Source of the DNA: Centroberyx gerrardi | Lineage: Eukaryota; Chordata; Actinopteri; Beryciformes; Berycidae | Assembly: GCF_048128805.1 (NCBI RefSeq) | Contig: NC_136000.1 | Location: forward strand, 11,496,354 to 11,560,353 | Direction: 5' to 3' | Length of the DNA: 64,000 nt | Shown: in pieces, positions 54,606 to 64,000 of the stretch | Position numbering within the stretch: the stretch's first letter is position 1 | Layout: each line of letters starts with the position of its first letter | Notes under the pieces: model-generated | The model's input: only the letters and a program-made list of their open reading frames with translations | Told to the model about the DNA's origin: nothing | Database searches by the model: none | Made by a program: the position numbers and the translations under genes

Positions 54606-54767
54606 TGGAGGATTTCTTCATAGCGAGCCTCTGTCTTTCAGCCAATAGGCTTTCAGTGCGGCGTCTCCTCCCATCACATCTCACAACCAGTATGGCCGCC
54701 GTCCTGTAGTGTGTGCTGTCATATGCGAGATTAGATTATCTGTAATTCATTCTTTACTAATTTAACC
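54606..54767 (+). promoter_or_regulatory. dhtkd1: dhtkd1 promoter / 5' UTR
   Basis: Contains a CCAAT box (54642-54646) in GCCAATAGG and a GC-rich ATGGCCGCC element (54692-54700), then the coding start. TSS not determined. Confidence 0.5.
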
Positions 54768-54939
54768 ATGTCAGCCGTACTTTTCCTGAAAAACTCGGTC
54801 AGCAGGCTGCCGCTGAGTGTCGCCCGGCAGGCTGCTGGTTGCTTTTACCACACCGAGAAAGGTGTTTACGGCTACCGACCTAAACAAACCGAGCAGGAGC
54901 ACAAGTTGCAGAGCGACCACATCGCTGCACTTAATCAAG
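54768..54939 (+). CDS. dhtkd1: dhtkd1 exon 1, presequence
   Basis: Residues 1-57 beginning [20 protein letters not shown], an amphipathic-looking mitochondrial targeting segment. First ATG of the gene; donor GTCAGT, end phase 1. Confidence 0.93.
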
Positions 54940-57900
54940 GTCAGTATGGGGCAATGTATGGGGCAACTTAACATCACCTGACAGTACGAGCAATCTTCAT
55001 TGTTGTCTCCAAATATAATGTAACTGGTGAATATTAGCTGCATTAACACTCCTGTTTTTTCACCTTATTTTGTTCCAATATTCTTTGTAAACTTCTGTGA
55101 AATTAGTGATTCTTTTCCCTTGCTGTCTTATTCATCTACATGCTTGTTGATACAGGATAGAGTTATATTTTGGAGTTGCCCCTTGCACCCACACATTGAC
55201 ATTGAGTGTGTTTTGGGACAGCTCACTCTGAGAGGGGCCTCTTGTTTTGCTTTGCACTCAGATCATGGTCTTGCCCGTCTGGTGGAGGCATACAGAGCAC
55301 ATGGACACAAGGCTGCTAAAATTAACCCTTTGCTGCCCCAGAGGCCTGTGGTAGACACTGTACCGGAGATTAACGTGTTGACTGGCGTCGTACAAGGACA
55401 ACTCAACACTTCAGGTAAATGACTGTGGAGGGAAACCCAGAGAGAGATCATCATCCATCAAAAGTTGGGATAATGACTGTTTCCCTCTCCTTTTGGTGTT
55501 TTATCACTTACATGTACATTTAAACTACTTGCAGTACTTTTAATGTGCAGTTGCAATACCATTTTTATCTGATCCATCATTAGTTTGCACATGGTTGCAA
55601 GATATAAACAGATCGATCATGTCTCAATGGATTGAATGTGGCTCACATCATTTCAAGCTTAAGCTATCAGAACTCCTCTTCACTGACAGTGTAATTAATA
55701 AAATGTAAAGTTTTCATATGATTCAGAAGGAATTCACATATCGGTGTTGTCGGGTGAAAACCTCCAAATGTCCTAAATGTCGACTTTTTCAGAAACGAAG
55801 AATAACAGAATAGCTTGACGACGGTGCATTTTTGAGTTTATTCAATGGGTTTTGAAAGGGTTTGATGAACCCAAGTCTTTCTCAACCAATAGAGGAGTTG
55901 AGAAATGCATGTAATCCTTCAGCTGAGTTTAAAATAGTGGCTTTCACTGCTCCAGAGTACTGCTGGGTTTCTATCCTGCCAGGTAGTTTATTGCATTCAC
56001 TTTGAATCTCAGATGTAAAATAGTCCCTGAACTAGCAGGGCATGAAAACCACTGGGTAGAACGTGAAAGTCACCCAATTTAGAGTTATGAGGTTTTCACC
56101 TGACAACAACAACTCTTCTCTTTCTGTTCACTTTCTGCCTTTTTCCCCACATCAGCCCATCATGCCCATTGAGAGTTTGTGTTTCCACTGCTCATTGCAT
56201 GCACTTCTCCAGGACTGCGACACTTTGGCAAGGCGGAGGCTTCGGTGGAGGAGGTGCTGGCCTACCTGGAGGAGGCCTACTGCGGCCACCTCTCAGTGGA
56301 GACCAGCCAGCTGACCAGCCTGGAGGAGAGGGAGTGGTTCGCCGACCGCTTCGAGGAGCTGAAGAAGGAGCCGTTCTCCGCTGAGGAGAGGAGGCAGCTG
56401 GCCAAGCTCATGCTGGAGTCCCAGGTACTGTAGGTTCAAGTTATTTCAAAGAACGCCAAGGCTGCAGGTGACACAATATTTCTCATACTAGAGCATTTAT
56501 TTCGTCAATTTTCTCTCTCACAACCTTCAGGAATTTGACCATTTCCTGGCTACAAAGTTTGCTACTGTGAAACGTTATGGAGGCGAAGGAGCGGAGAGCA
56601 TGATGGGATTTTTCCACGAGCTTTTCCGCCAGTCGGCCGACAGCGGAGTGACTGACGTTGTCGTTGGGATGCCCCACAGAGGCCGACTCAACCTCCTGAC
56701 GGGCCTGCTGAAGTTCCCACCAGAGGTTAGACTGCAAAACAACTTTAAAAAAATTAAAAGCCTTTAGTATGTTTCTTTATTTAGACACAGGGGAAGCTGA
56801 GAGGGAGGCAGCTTAGGGGAGGGAACTATAGGAGAGAAGGGTATGGTGGGATTAGTATAAGTACACGTGGTTCCATAACTTTGACCATTTTCGACCTGGA
56901 ACCTATTTTCCCATCATTTTCCATCAAACAAATGAAGTCTGACCAAAATCTCATATATTGCTTCACTGTAGAGGTCTTGCCTGGTCTGCAGCTCTCCATT
57001 ACCGTCCTGTAGGGCCAATGGACACTCTAAAAATCAACACCTAAAACACCAGTGCTTTTTCAACACATTGACCCTCACTCTGTAATGAGACATGTATATT
57101 TAATTTTCAGTTTATCCATGACCTGACAACTTTCAGTATTTATTTTGCACTACTTTACACAGCAGTATGTGTAGACGGACAGCCAGCCAGTAAGGGTAAA
57201 CGAGGCCAAGGTAGCTTCACTGTACTAGTGAAGAAACTGTACTAGAAAGGCTTGGCTTTAGATCATTTTCATTTATATCTTTTTACCGACATACTGCATC
57301 TCAGTACACAGCATGCAATCAATGTGTTGAAAAATACATGCTTTTGGGGTTAATTTTTTGAGTTTTTCTGGCCAAAAACGGAGATGATTTTGGTCAGAAT
57401 CGAAAAAGAATGGAATAGAAAAAAGATGTGGAAAATAGGGTCCAAGTCGAAAATGGACGGACTTATCCTTTAACCGCTCCAGCATCTGTTGGCACACAGA
57501 CAACCAAGCTTTAATACCTGGATAAGACTCTATTGTCAGTGCGTTCAGTGTTTCAGTCCTGTGGAAAAGTCATGCATTTTTCAGGGAGTGCAACATAAAA
57601 AATCCAGAGATTACATAACCCAGGGGTTTACGGGCTCGTCAAATGAAGGTAACTAGCTTATTTACCAGAGGGCTAGGGCTTTGGAGGACTCCCTTACTGA
57701 GAGAAATGTCAGTTGTTCTTCCACGTTCCCTCGTTCTCCAGCTCATGTTCCGTAAGATACGCGGCCTCAGCGAGTTCCCTGAGAACTCCCCTGCCATCGG
57801 CGACGTCCTGTCCCACCTCACCTCCTCGGTGGAGCTGGAGTTTGGAGCCGGACACCCGGTTCACGTCACCATGCTGCCCAACCCGTCCCACCTGGAGGCA

Positions 57901-60900
57901 ATCAACCCCGTGACCCAGGGCAAGGCCCGGGCCCGGCAGCAGCTCCGAAAGGAAGGGGACTATTCGCCCGAAGACAGCGCTCAGCCGGGGGACCGAGTCA
58001 TCTGCCTGCAGGTATTCAGACAAGCTCTCGTGTAATAGAGGGAGACGTCAATTTTGGGCAAACTGGGTTTGAGTACATACAACCACAGAGACCAGATTTT
58101 GTATGAGACTAAGTTAACTTGCTGATTTCCATATAGCACCCCACTGTTTCAGATAATGTACATGGTTATGTTTCTATAGAATTAGAATATGTTTATAAAG
58201 AATTATATTAAAAAAAAGGGGACACATTAATACCCCTCTCTCACTGATGACCCGGTAACAGGGGCTTTGCAGTTGCGTCATAAATCTCCCAGCAGCTACT
58301 GCATCCTGTGTTCAACATGGCAGAAGTCATGACACCCCAGACGAGGGGCGACAGGGGTTACGGAGCAGAGTGTGACCTGTGTCTCAACCATGATCTTGAC
58401 CAGGAAGAGACATTTTTCAGGGTTGACTTGCCCAGGTCGACCTTTTCACAATGACGGTCAACCCGCATTTTTCTCAGGTTACTAGTCCACTGTGAAAGGG
58501 GAAGTAAAATGCGCAGAGCACATAAATCACTTTGGGACAGTTGTAACGGTTAGCTCCTAGAGTAGATTTTGTGTAACTGTATTTATGTGAGGCAGGGTCT
58601 TGCTAAAAACGTCTTCATCAAACCTTCTCTGGATAAATTAAGGTTACCAAAATATCAGTATAGTCAGTAACAGTATACTTTATTTGAAAGGTGATAGTTG
58701 TAAGTATGTTTTCCTCTTTTCCACAGGTCCATGGTGACGGCTCGTTCACTGGCCAAGGGATTGTTCCAGAGACCTTCACCCTCGCAAACCTCCCCCACTA
58801 CAGAGTCGGCGGCAGCATCCACCTCATTGTGAACAACCAAGTGGGCTACACCACTCCTTCTGAGAGAGGCAGATCCTCTTTGTACTGCAGTGATGTGGGT
58901 GAGTGAAATTCACCAGTAATATCAGTATCCAAGGTATGAATAATTATCTGCTACTTTCTTAGCAGATGTGGGTCAAATGGTATTTGCAAATAGCTTTTTA
59001 TGGAAGTTTAATGTATTTGAAAAGTGAAATCTGTGTACTTCTATGTGATAAACAACCTACTCAACCGGCACTATTTGAATTGTGCTAATGCAATAAACCC
59101 CACCAATTTTCCCCCCCCCAAATACTGTCTGACACATGTCTGTTTCTTAGTGAAACCTTCACTCTGGATCATAATATTTATCATAATATTTTTGGTATTT
59201 TGTATATATTTTGTTAATATTTTGCTTTTTTTTTTTGTATTTTGCTACATTTTGTTAATATATTGCTTATATTGTAAACTTCTTTGCCTTATGTACCTTA
59301 TGCACCAACCACACCAAGTCACTTTCCTTGTATGTACAAGCATACTTGGCATAATAAAGAATTCTGATTCTGTTATACTCAGAATAATGTGTATATTTGT
59401 ATCCCAGGCAAGATGGTGGGCTGTGCTGTGATCCATGTGAACGGTGATGATGCGGAGGAAGTGCTGCGGGCGACTCGGCTGGCTGTGGAGTACCAGCGGC
59501 GTTTCAGGAAAGACGTCATCCTGGACCTGATATGCTACCGGCAGTGGGGCCACAACGAGCTGGACGAGCCGTTCTTCACCAACCCAGCCATGTACAAGAT
59601 CATCCGGTCAGTTCAGTGTGTTTACATTGTATCGTAACACACATTCACCATTACTTCAAATGTTAATATACAGTACTGTGTGTATATATAGTACATATTC
59701 TCAGGAGTCCTAAGCAGATCTGGAAAGTCTTGAAAAGTATGGATAATGTTTATAATTTCAGTCAAAAAGTAGGGAAAAAATTTGGAAAACAATTGTTCAG
59801 TCCCTACATATTTTATTTAGTTGTAGACCTACTGTCATGTATCATAATGTGATATTTGTTGTCGTGAATAATGGCCTTCAGTTATAGAGTGATAGTCGTA
59901 TTCTCTCGTACAAATCATATTGAATACTGACCAAAATCTTCAAATTGAGGGAAGAATTTTAGGTCTGGGAAAAAAACCCAATTTGAAGCCCCTGTATTTC
60001 TAGCTAGTGGTTTAGGGTACTCTTTTTTGAACAGTCTTAGATTTTAATATGATTTCCCTGTATAAATATACAATTTAAAACCATGTCAAAGAATTGTCCT
60101 GTGTGACACACCACATTCTTGCATTTCATGGTTTGAATCCAGCTTAGGACCTTTGTTGCATGTCTGTCCGATCTTCCCGTTACACTCCGCCTCATACTAG
60201 GCAATCGAGCAGAAATGGGGTGTGGGGGAATAGATTGGAAGTGTCTTGAAATTCCTACGGGTGCAGAGTTTTTATTCCAAAACAGAGGACAGGCCAGAAA
60301 AAGAGCTTTGAAAGCCAGAAATTTCAGCACCTGGCGAAGTAATCGTTGATCAGCAACTCTATCATACCCCCGCAGATATATTATGGTCATTTTGTGCTAT
60401 GGGGCAGTATAAATCTTATTTCCCCTTTTTTAAATAACCTCAGAAAACGTGTAATATCCTGAGGGGAAAAAAAAAAAAAATTGCTGCTTCACAAAACACT
60501 CTGTCATGTCCTCCCAGCTCCAGGAAGAGCATCCCTGACTCCTACTCCGACCAGCTGATCTCCGAGGGCCTGATGACGGACGCTGAGCGCGGAGAGATCA
60601 AGTCCAAGCACTACTCCATGCTCAACGACAAGCTGGCCAACATGACCGTGTACAGCCCTCCGCCCACCAACCTGCAGGGCCGCTGGGGCGACTTGGCCGA
60701 ACCCCAGGCCCGGGTCACCACCTGGGACACCGGCGTCCCCGTTCCCCTGCTGCAGTTCGTAGGTTCAAAGTCTGTGGACATCCCTGAGGACATCCAGCTG
60801 CACAGCCACCTGGGAAAGACCCATGTGCAGGTAGAGCCGGGCCTCGCTTCCGTCATTTCTGTCATGTTCAGGCTGTTTTGGTTGGATGGTTCTGCATTGG

Positions 60901-63815
60901 AGGATGTGTTGGTTGTGTTTTGTGATCCCAGGCTCGGCTGCTGAAGTTGGAAGATGGAACCAAACTCGACTGGTCCACGGCAGAGGCCATGGCATTCGGC
61001 TCCCTCCTCAGCCAGGGTCGGTGTTAATCATGAGTCTCTTGCCTTGTCAAAAAAAAACAGAAAATACTTGATTAAACTTGGGTGTGATCGCATTTTATTG
61101 CTGTCAAGAAATGGAGCTGTGTCTGTAGATTTACGTCTTATGATTCAGTGCATTTGCTTTTGTCTCCACTACTCTACAGGCTTCAATATTCGTATCAGCG
61201 GACAAGATGTTGGAAGGGGCACATTCAGTCAGCGACATGCCATGGTGGTGTGTCAGGACACTAATGACATGTACATCCCTCTCAACCACATCGACCCTCA
61301 GCAGAAAGGATTCCTGGAGGTAACACCTATAGAACGCAGTTAAAACCAACAGTATGATCAGATACTGTACACACAAAAATGGCATATTTAGGACATTAAT
61401 CCTTGCATAAGACATTTTTACCCACCTCTACAATACCACATGGGTGCACCCGTTCATGTGGTGTACTGTGGTGTTTTTGTGTGTGTTCAGGTGTGTAACA
61501 GTCCACTCTCTGAGGAGGCAGTGCTTGGATTTGAGTATGGCATGAGTATCGCCCAGCCCAAGCTCCTACCCATCTGGGAGGCTCAGTTTGGCGACTTCTT
61601 CAACGGAGCGCAGATCATCTTTGATACCTTCATCTCCGGAGGTAAACTCCTGACCATCCCGACTCTACTGCTACAGAACAGAATCACAGTTACTTAGATT
61701 TGCCAAGTACAATGGGTGCAGGAGGAATTTTTCCTGGTTAACTGGTTGGGACACTTTACAAGACAGTTGCACAATACTGGATTGGCACACTAATTGCGGG
61801 ACCAAAGATAAGTCAAGTCAAAGTCAAGTAATGAAATGGCATTAGAAGAAATAAAAACACACAACACAAATAGAAAAAGAAAACACTACAGCAATAAGAG
61901 CAATAAAATACGCAATAAAAACAATGATAAAGTAAGATGGATGTAGCAGCAATAACAATAATACAAGAGTGTAGTATACAGGCTCTAATCAAAGGCTCTG
62001 GAGAACAGGAAGGTTTTAAGGTTACTTTTAAAAGAGGAGGATAAGCTTGTTGCACAACTCAGATCAACTGGCAGCTTGTTCCAACAACTGGGAGCGTAGT
62101 GACTAAAGGCCATATCACCAGATTTGCATTTTGTCCTTGGGCCAACTAAGAGGTTAGAGTCAGATGTTTTAAGAGACCTAATTGGCTTGTATTTGACTAG
62201 AATTTGGGAAAACTAGAATTTGAGAAACATCACGTATTGCGCAGATATGAAAGTAGACAAATTATAAACACGACAATTATTCATTCAGAGCAGAAGAATT
62301 GTACAAATGTGGCAGCAATGCCATAGCTGTTAGCAGCTTTGGCATTGTCACAGATATGCAAATTACAGCTAGGTTGATAAATGGCAAAACATGCATAAAA
62401 ATCAAATGTGAAAAATACAACTAGGTCGATAGATGGCCTGAACAGCTGATATCGCTGTCCATATGCAAATTAGCAGTGTTCAGACAGTCTGTCACCCAAG
62501 TAACATAAAGGGGAAAGTTTTCACACATTGAATTTAAATTGCTGTGTCTCCAGGTGAGGCCAAGTGGCTGCTGCAGTCTGGGATGGTGATCCTGCTGCCG
62601 CACGGCTATGATGGAGCAGGACCTGAACACTCCTCCTGCCGCATGGAGCGCTTCCTCCAGGTCTGCTGGCCAATAATTACCTGCAGCGTCATCTGCTGTC
62701 GCTCAATGATACACCAAAGCCACCTTGAAGTTTAATTTTTGGTTATGTTTTGGGATTTCACATTACGTGAATAGTAAATGATTGGCAGCTCTTAACTCGT
62801 CCCCTTTGCGTCTCTTAGATGTGTGACAGTAAGGAGGAGGGGGTGGACAGTGACAGCGTCAACATGGCTGTGGTCAACCCCACCACTCCCGCTCAGTACT
62901 TCCACCTGCTGAGGCGGCAGATGATCCGCAACTTCCGCAAACCCCTCATTGTGGCCGGACCCAAGACGCTGCTGAGATTTTCTGTAAGCACTGTGTGTGT
63001 TCACTGTGATGAAGAAACACCTGCACTAACATGTGCAAGGAGGAGGCGGATGCGGGAACATTGCAAAAACTGGTGATTTCAAGGACATGATTTTACAAAA
63101 GGCTGAATAGTGTTCTCTTTCTTTTCCCAGGGGGCGGTGTCCAGTCTGGCTGAGTTGGCACCAGGAACATTTTTCAGACCGGTGTTAGGTGACACTTCAG
63201 TCTCAGCAGAAAGGTACAGAATTCACAACATAGTGATGCCGGTAATAAATCACGGCCTTTCCTCAAGCATGTTATATTGATTCTTCAGGGCGTCTGTACG
63301 TGTTCAAAGCCTTAAAATGTATTTCACTGAATTATCTAAATTCCAGGCCTTTTTAAAAGGTCTTAAATACAGTTAAATCTAGTCTTTAGGTTTAAATGCT
63401 ATTTCAGTAGTCTTACAAATGTTGTGTTCCCTTGGTGCACTAGTTTTGTAAAATAAGAAGGTCGTTTTTTATGTTTCCAGTTTATTTTTAGTCTTAAACG
63501 TAACTCGCTGAAACTGGAAGAATCCCTGTTCTTATTATGATAACACTAGCATAACCCTCTTATAAGTAAGTGCAGTTAATCTGGCATGTTTTCTTTTATA
63601 AGTAATCCAATTTCTGTAACCCATTTTCTGTCCTCTGATTGCACACAGTGTCCAGAAGGTGGTGCTGTGCTCAGGGAAACATTACTATGCCCTGCTGAAG
63701 CAGAGGGAGGCGTCAGCAGCCACCCAGCACACGGCACTCGTCCGTGTGGAGGAGCTGTGTCCCTTCCCACTGGAGGCTCTGCAGCAGGAGCTCAGGAAAT
63801 ACCCCAACGCCAAAG
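54768..63815 (+). CDS. dhtkd1: dhtkd1, 2-oxoadipate dehydrogenase E1 subunit, 3' end off window
   Basis: Fifteen exons join in phase to 861 residues; human DHTKD1 has 919, so about 60 residues (one or two exons) lie beyond base 64000. The enzyme is the thiamine-diphosphate-dependent E1 of the mitochondrial 2-oxoadipate dehydrogenase complex, converting 2-oxoadipate toward glutaryl-CoA in lysine, hydroxylysine and tryptophan breakdown. Seen: an Arg/Lys-containing N-terminus without acidic residues for 29 positions (mitochondrial presequence), [18 protein letters not shown]...[14 protein letters not shown] (181-206), PHRGRLN (227-233), ThDP motif GDGSFTGQG...NNQ (337-372), [53 protein letters not shown], and [17 protein letters not shown]1 rather than OGDH is supported by YGYRP and KAAKINPL. 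The gene appears intact so far. Confidence 0.96.
54940..55261 (+). other. dhtkd1 intron 1
   Basis: 322-nt intron; nothing recognised. Confidence 0.7.
55262..55414 (+). CDS. dhtkd1: dhtkd1 exon 2
   Basis: [20 protein letters not shown] and INPLLPQ, the conserved N-terminal E1 motif. Acceptor CACTCAG, donor GTAAAT. Confidence 0.95.
55746..56107. mobile_element. MITE in dhtkd1 intron 2
   Basis: GTTGTCGGGTGAAAACCTC (55746-55764) and the reverse complement of 56089-56107 agree at 18 of 19 positions. 362 bp, no ORF of interest. Superfamily not assigned because no clear target duplication is visible. Confidence 0.65.
56213..56424 (+). CDS. dhtkd1: dhtkd1 exon 3
   Basis: [17 protein letters not shown] then [20 protein letters not shown]. 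Acceptor CTCCAG, donor GTACTG. Confidence 0.95.
56531..56725 (+). CDS. dhtkd1: dhtkd1 exon 4
   Basis: Residues 180-244 with [20 protein letters not shown] and [16 protein letters not shown], substrate- and ThDP-site elements. Phase 0 both ends; the donor GTTAGA is weaker than usual. Confidence 0.95.
56870..57473. mobile_element. MITE in dhtkd1 intron 4
   Basis: The left end GACCATTTTCGACCTGGAAC then CTATTTTCC and the reverse complement of the right end (GTCCATTTTCGACTTGGACC, CTATTTTCC) are inverted repeats with few mismatches. The reverse-complement terminus AAGGATAAGTCCGTCC is typical of a fish MITE family. Outer limits approximate. Confidence 0.65.
57742..58011 (+). CDS. dhtkd1: dhtkd1 exon 5
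   Basis: Residues 245-334: [37 protein letters not shown] and [10 protein letters not shown]. Acceptor CTCCAG, donor GTATTC. Confidence 0.96.
58012..58726 (+). other. dhtkd1 intron 5
   Basis: 715-nt intron; 58233-58502 has weakly similar inverted ends (CCCCTCTCTCAC against GTGAAAGGGG) and may be a degraded MITE. Confidence 0.35.
58727..58898 (+). CDS. dhtkd1: dhtkd1 exon 6, ThDP/Mg motif
   Basis: Starts [20 protein letters not shown] and includes [12 protein letters not shown]: the GDG to NN ThDP-binding motif. Acceptor CCACAG, donor GTGAGT. Confidence 0.96.
58899..59407 (+). other. dhtkd1 intron 6
   Basis: T-rich 509-nt intron with ATTTTG/TATTTTG short repeats at about 59180-59270. Confidence 0.65.
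59408..59606 (+). CDS. dhtkd1: dhtkd1 exon 7
   Basis: [20 protein letters not shown] and [20 protein letters not shown]. Acceptor TCCCAG, donor GTCAGT, end phase 2. Confidence 0.96.
59607..60517 (+). other. dhtkd1 intron 7 with SINE-like fragment
   Basis: GGTTTGAATCCAGCTTAGGA then CCTTTGTTGCATGTC (60129-60164) resembles the B-box-containing part of a tRNA-derived fish SINE. The rest is unclassified. Confidence 0.4.
60518..60830 (+). CDS. dhtkd1: dhtkd1 exon 8
   Basis: Largest exon (313 nt), [19 protein letters not shown] through [11 protein letters not shown]. Acceptor TCCCAG, donor GTAGAG. Confidence 0.95.
60932..61016 (+). CDS. dhtkd1: dhtkd1 exon 9
   Basis: [20 protein letters not shown], start of the transketolase-type pyrimidine domain. 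Acceptor TCCCAG, donor GTCGGT. Confidence 0.94.
61180..61319 (+). CDS. dhtkd1: dhtkd1 exon 10
   Basis: [20 protein letters not shown], an invariant E1 motif, then [16 protein letters not shown]. Acceptor CTACAG, donor GTAACA. Confidence 0.95.
61491..61641 (+). CDS. dhtkd1: dhtkd1 exon 11
   Basis: [20 protein letters not shown] and [19 protein letters not shown]. Acceptor GTTCAG, donor GTAAAC. Confidence 0.95.
61790..62250. repeat. fish interspersed repeat in dhtkd1 intron 11
   Basis: GGCAGCTTGTTCCAACAACT and AGGAAGGTTTTAAGGTTACT belong to a repeat common in teleosts (internal AACAATAAAA-rich part plus GCTTGTTCCA part); LINE-derived origin is possible but not shown. Confidence 0.5.
62554..62660 (+). 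CDS. dhtkd1: dhtkd1 exon 12
   Basis: [20 protein letters not shown] and [15 protein letters not shown]. Acceptor CTCCAG, donor GTCTGC. Confidence 0.95.
62819..62983 (+). CDS. dhtkd1: dhtkd1 exon 13
   Basis: [20 protein letters not shown] and [19 protein letters not shown]. Acceptor TCTTAG, donor GTAAGC, phase 0 both ends. Confidence 0.95.
63131..63213 (+). CDS. dhtkd1: dhtkd1 exon 14
   Basis: [20 protein letters not shown]. Acceptor TCCCAG, donor GTACAG, end phase 2. Confidence 0.93.
63290..63520. repeat. probable interspersed repeat in dhtkd1 intron 14
   Basis: GAATTATCTAAATTCCAGGC then CTTTTTAAAAGGTCTTAAA matches a family seen in fish genomes; ends not defined. Confidence 0.4.
63649..63815 (+). 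CDS. dhtkd1: dhtkd1 exon 15
   Basis: [20 protein letters not shown] and [20 protein letters not shown]. Acceptor CACACAG, donor GTAGTG; end phase 1, so the gene continues past the window. Confidence 0.94.
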
Positions 63816-64000
63816 GTAGTGTGACCCCAGATGACCTGCACCGGCCTCCCGCTGTCTGCCTCACAAAACACCTCCTTTACTGTCAGCATGCATGTTGAGG
63901 TTAAGGGTGGAATCACACCTACAGTTTGTTTGTTGTAGTCCGAACCATGGTGCAAAAGTTTTTGGTTTGTTTAGGTTCACACTGCTCAATTACAAACCAG

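Noticed and set aside
59024..59431. 135-codon hydrophobic ORF in dhtkd1 intron 6
   Set aside because: AT-rich intron sequence overlapping the next exon in a different frame; hydrophobicity comes from T-richness.
60129..60164. Possible tRNA gene (B-box-like sequence)
   Set aside because: No cloverleaf or A box could be drawn; it fits a SINE fragment better.

Overview
The window is vertebrate nuclear DNA, almost certainly from a ray-finned (teleost) fish. It carries intron-bearing genes with GT-AG splicing whose proteins match vertebrate families throughout. Introns are short, and the introns and intergenic DNA are full of fish-type non-autonomous DNA transposons (hAT-like and Harbinger-like MITEs), dinucleotide microsatellites and long poly-C/poly-G runs. 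Nothing suggests a microbial or viral origin, and there is no CRISPR array, operon or mobile-element gene. The exact species cannot be read from the sequence.

Four protein-coding genes lie on the + strand. (1) 1-8065: the 3' part of tasor2 (FAM208B), the HUSH-related silencing scaffold, including one coding exon of 3,675 nt; the 5' end lies off the window. (2) 10638-16062: complete taf3 (7 coding exons, 935 aa), a TFIID subunit with a histone fold, a long Lys/Glu/Asp-rich linker and a C-terminal PHD finger. (3) 21271-46120 plus a long 3' UTR: complete celf2, an RNA-binding splicing regulator with three RRMs. It has two alternative coding first exons (21271 and 24099) that both splice in the same phase to exon 2, and a probable intron inside its 3' UTR (46175-47111). 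(4) 54768-63815 and beyond: dhtkd1, mitochondrial 2-oxoadipate dehydrogenase E1, with 15 exons and 861 residues present; the last roughly 60 residues lie off the right edge.

The same four genes lie on human 10p15-p14 in the same order and orientation but spread over megabases, so this is a compacted ancestral block. The genes are functionally unrelated (chromatin silencing, transcription initiation, RNA processing, lysine/tryptophan catabolism).

Non-coding DNA: tasor2-taf3 spacer (about 8.9-10.4 kb), taf3-celf2 spacer (16.8-21.1 kb), the celf2 first intron (21.4-32.1 kb), and the celf2-dhtkd1 spacer (50.8-54.6 kb). I found no undescribed multi-gene system. The observations most worth a second look are the celf2 3' UTR intron placed at the NMD distance threshold, the GT-repeat in the celf2 last coding intron, the NAGNAG acceptor, clustering of the palindrome TAACGTTA near promoters, a foldback repeat family, and a second open frame in the tasor2 terminal exon. 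All exon coordinates come from reading splice sites and phase by eye.
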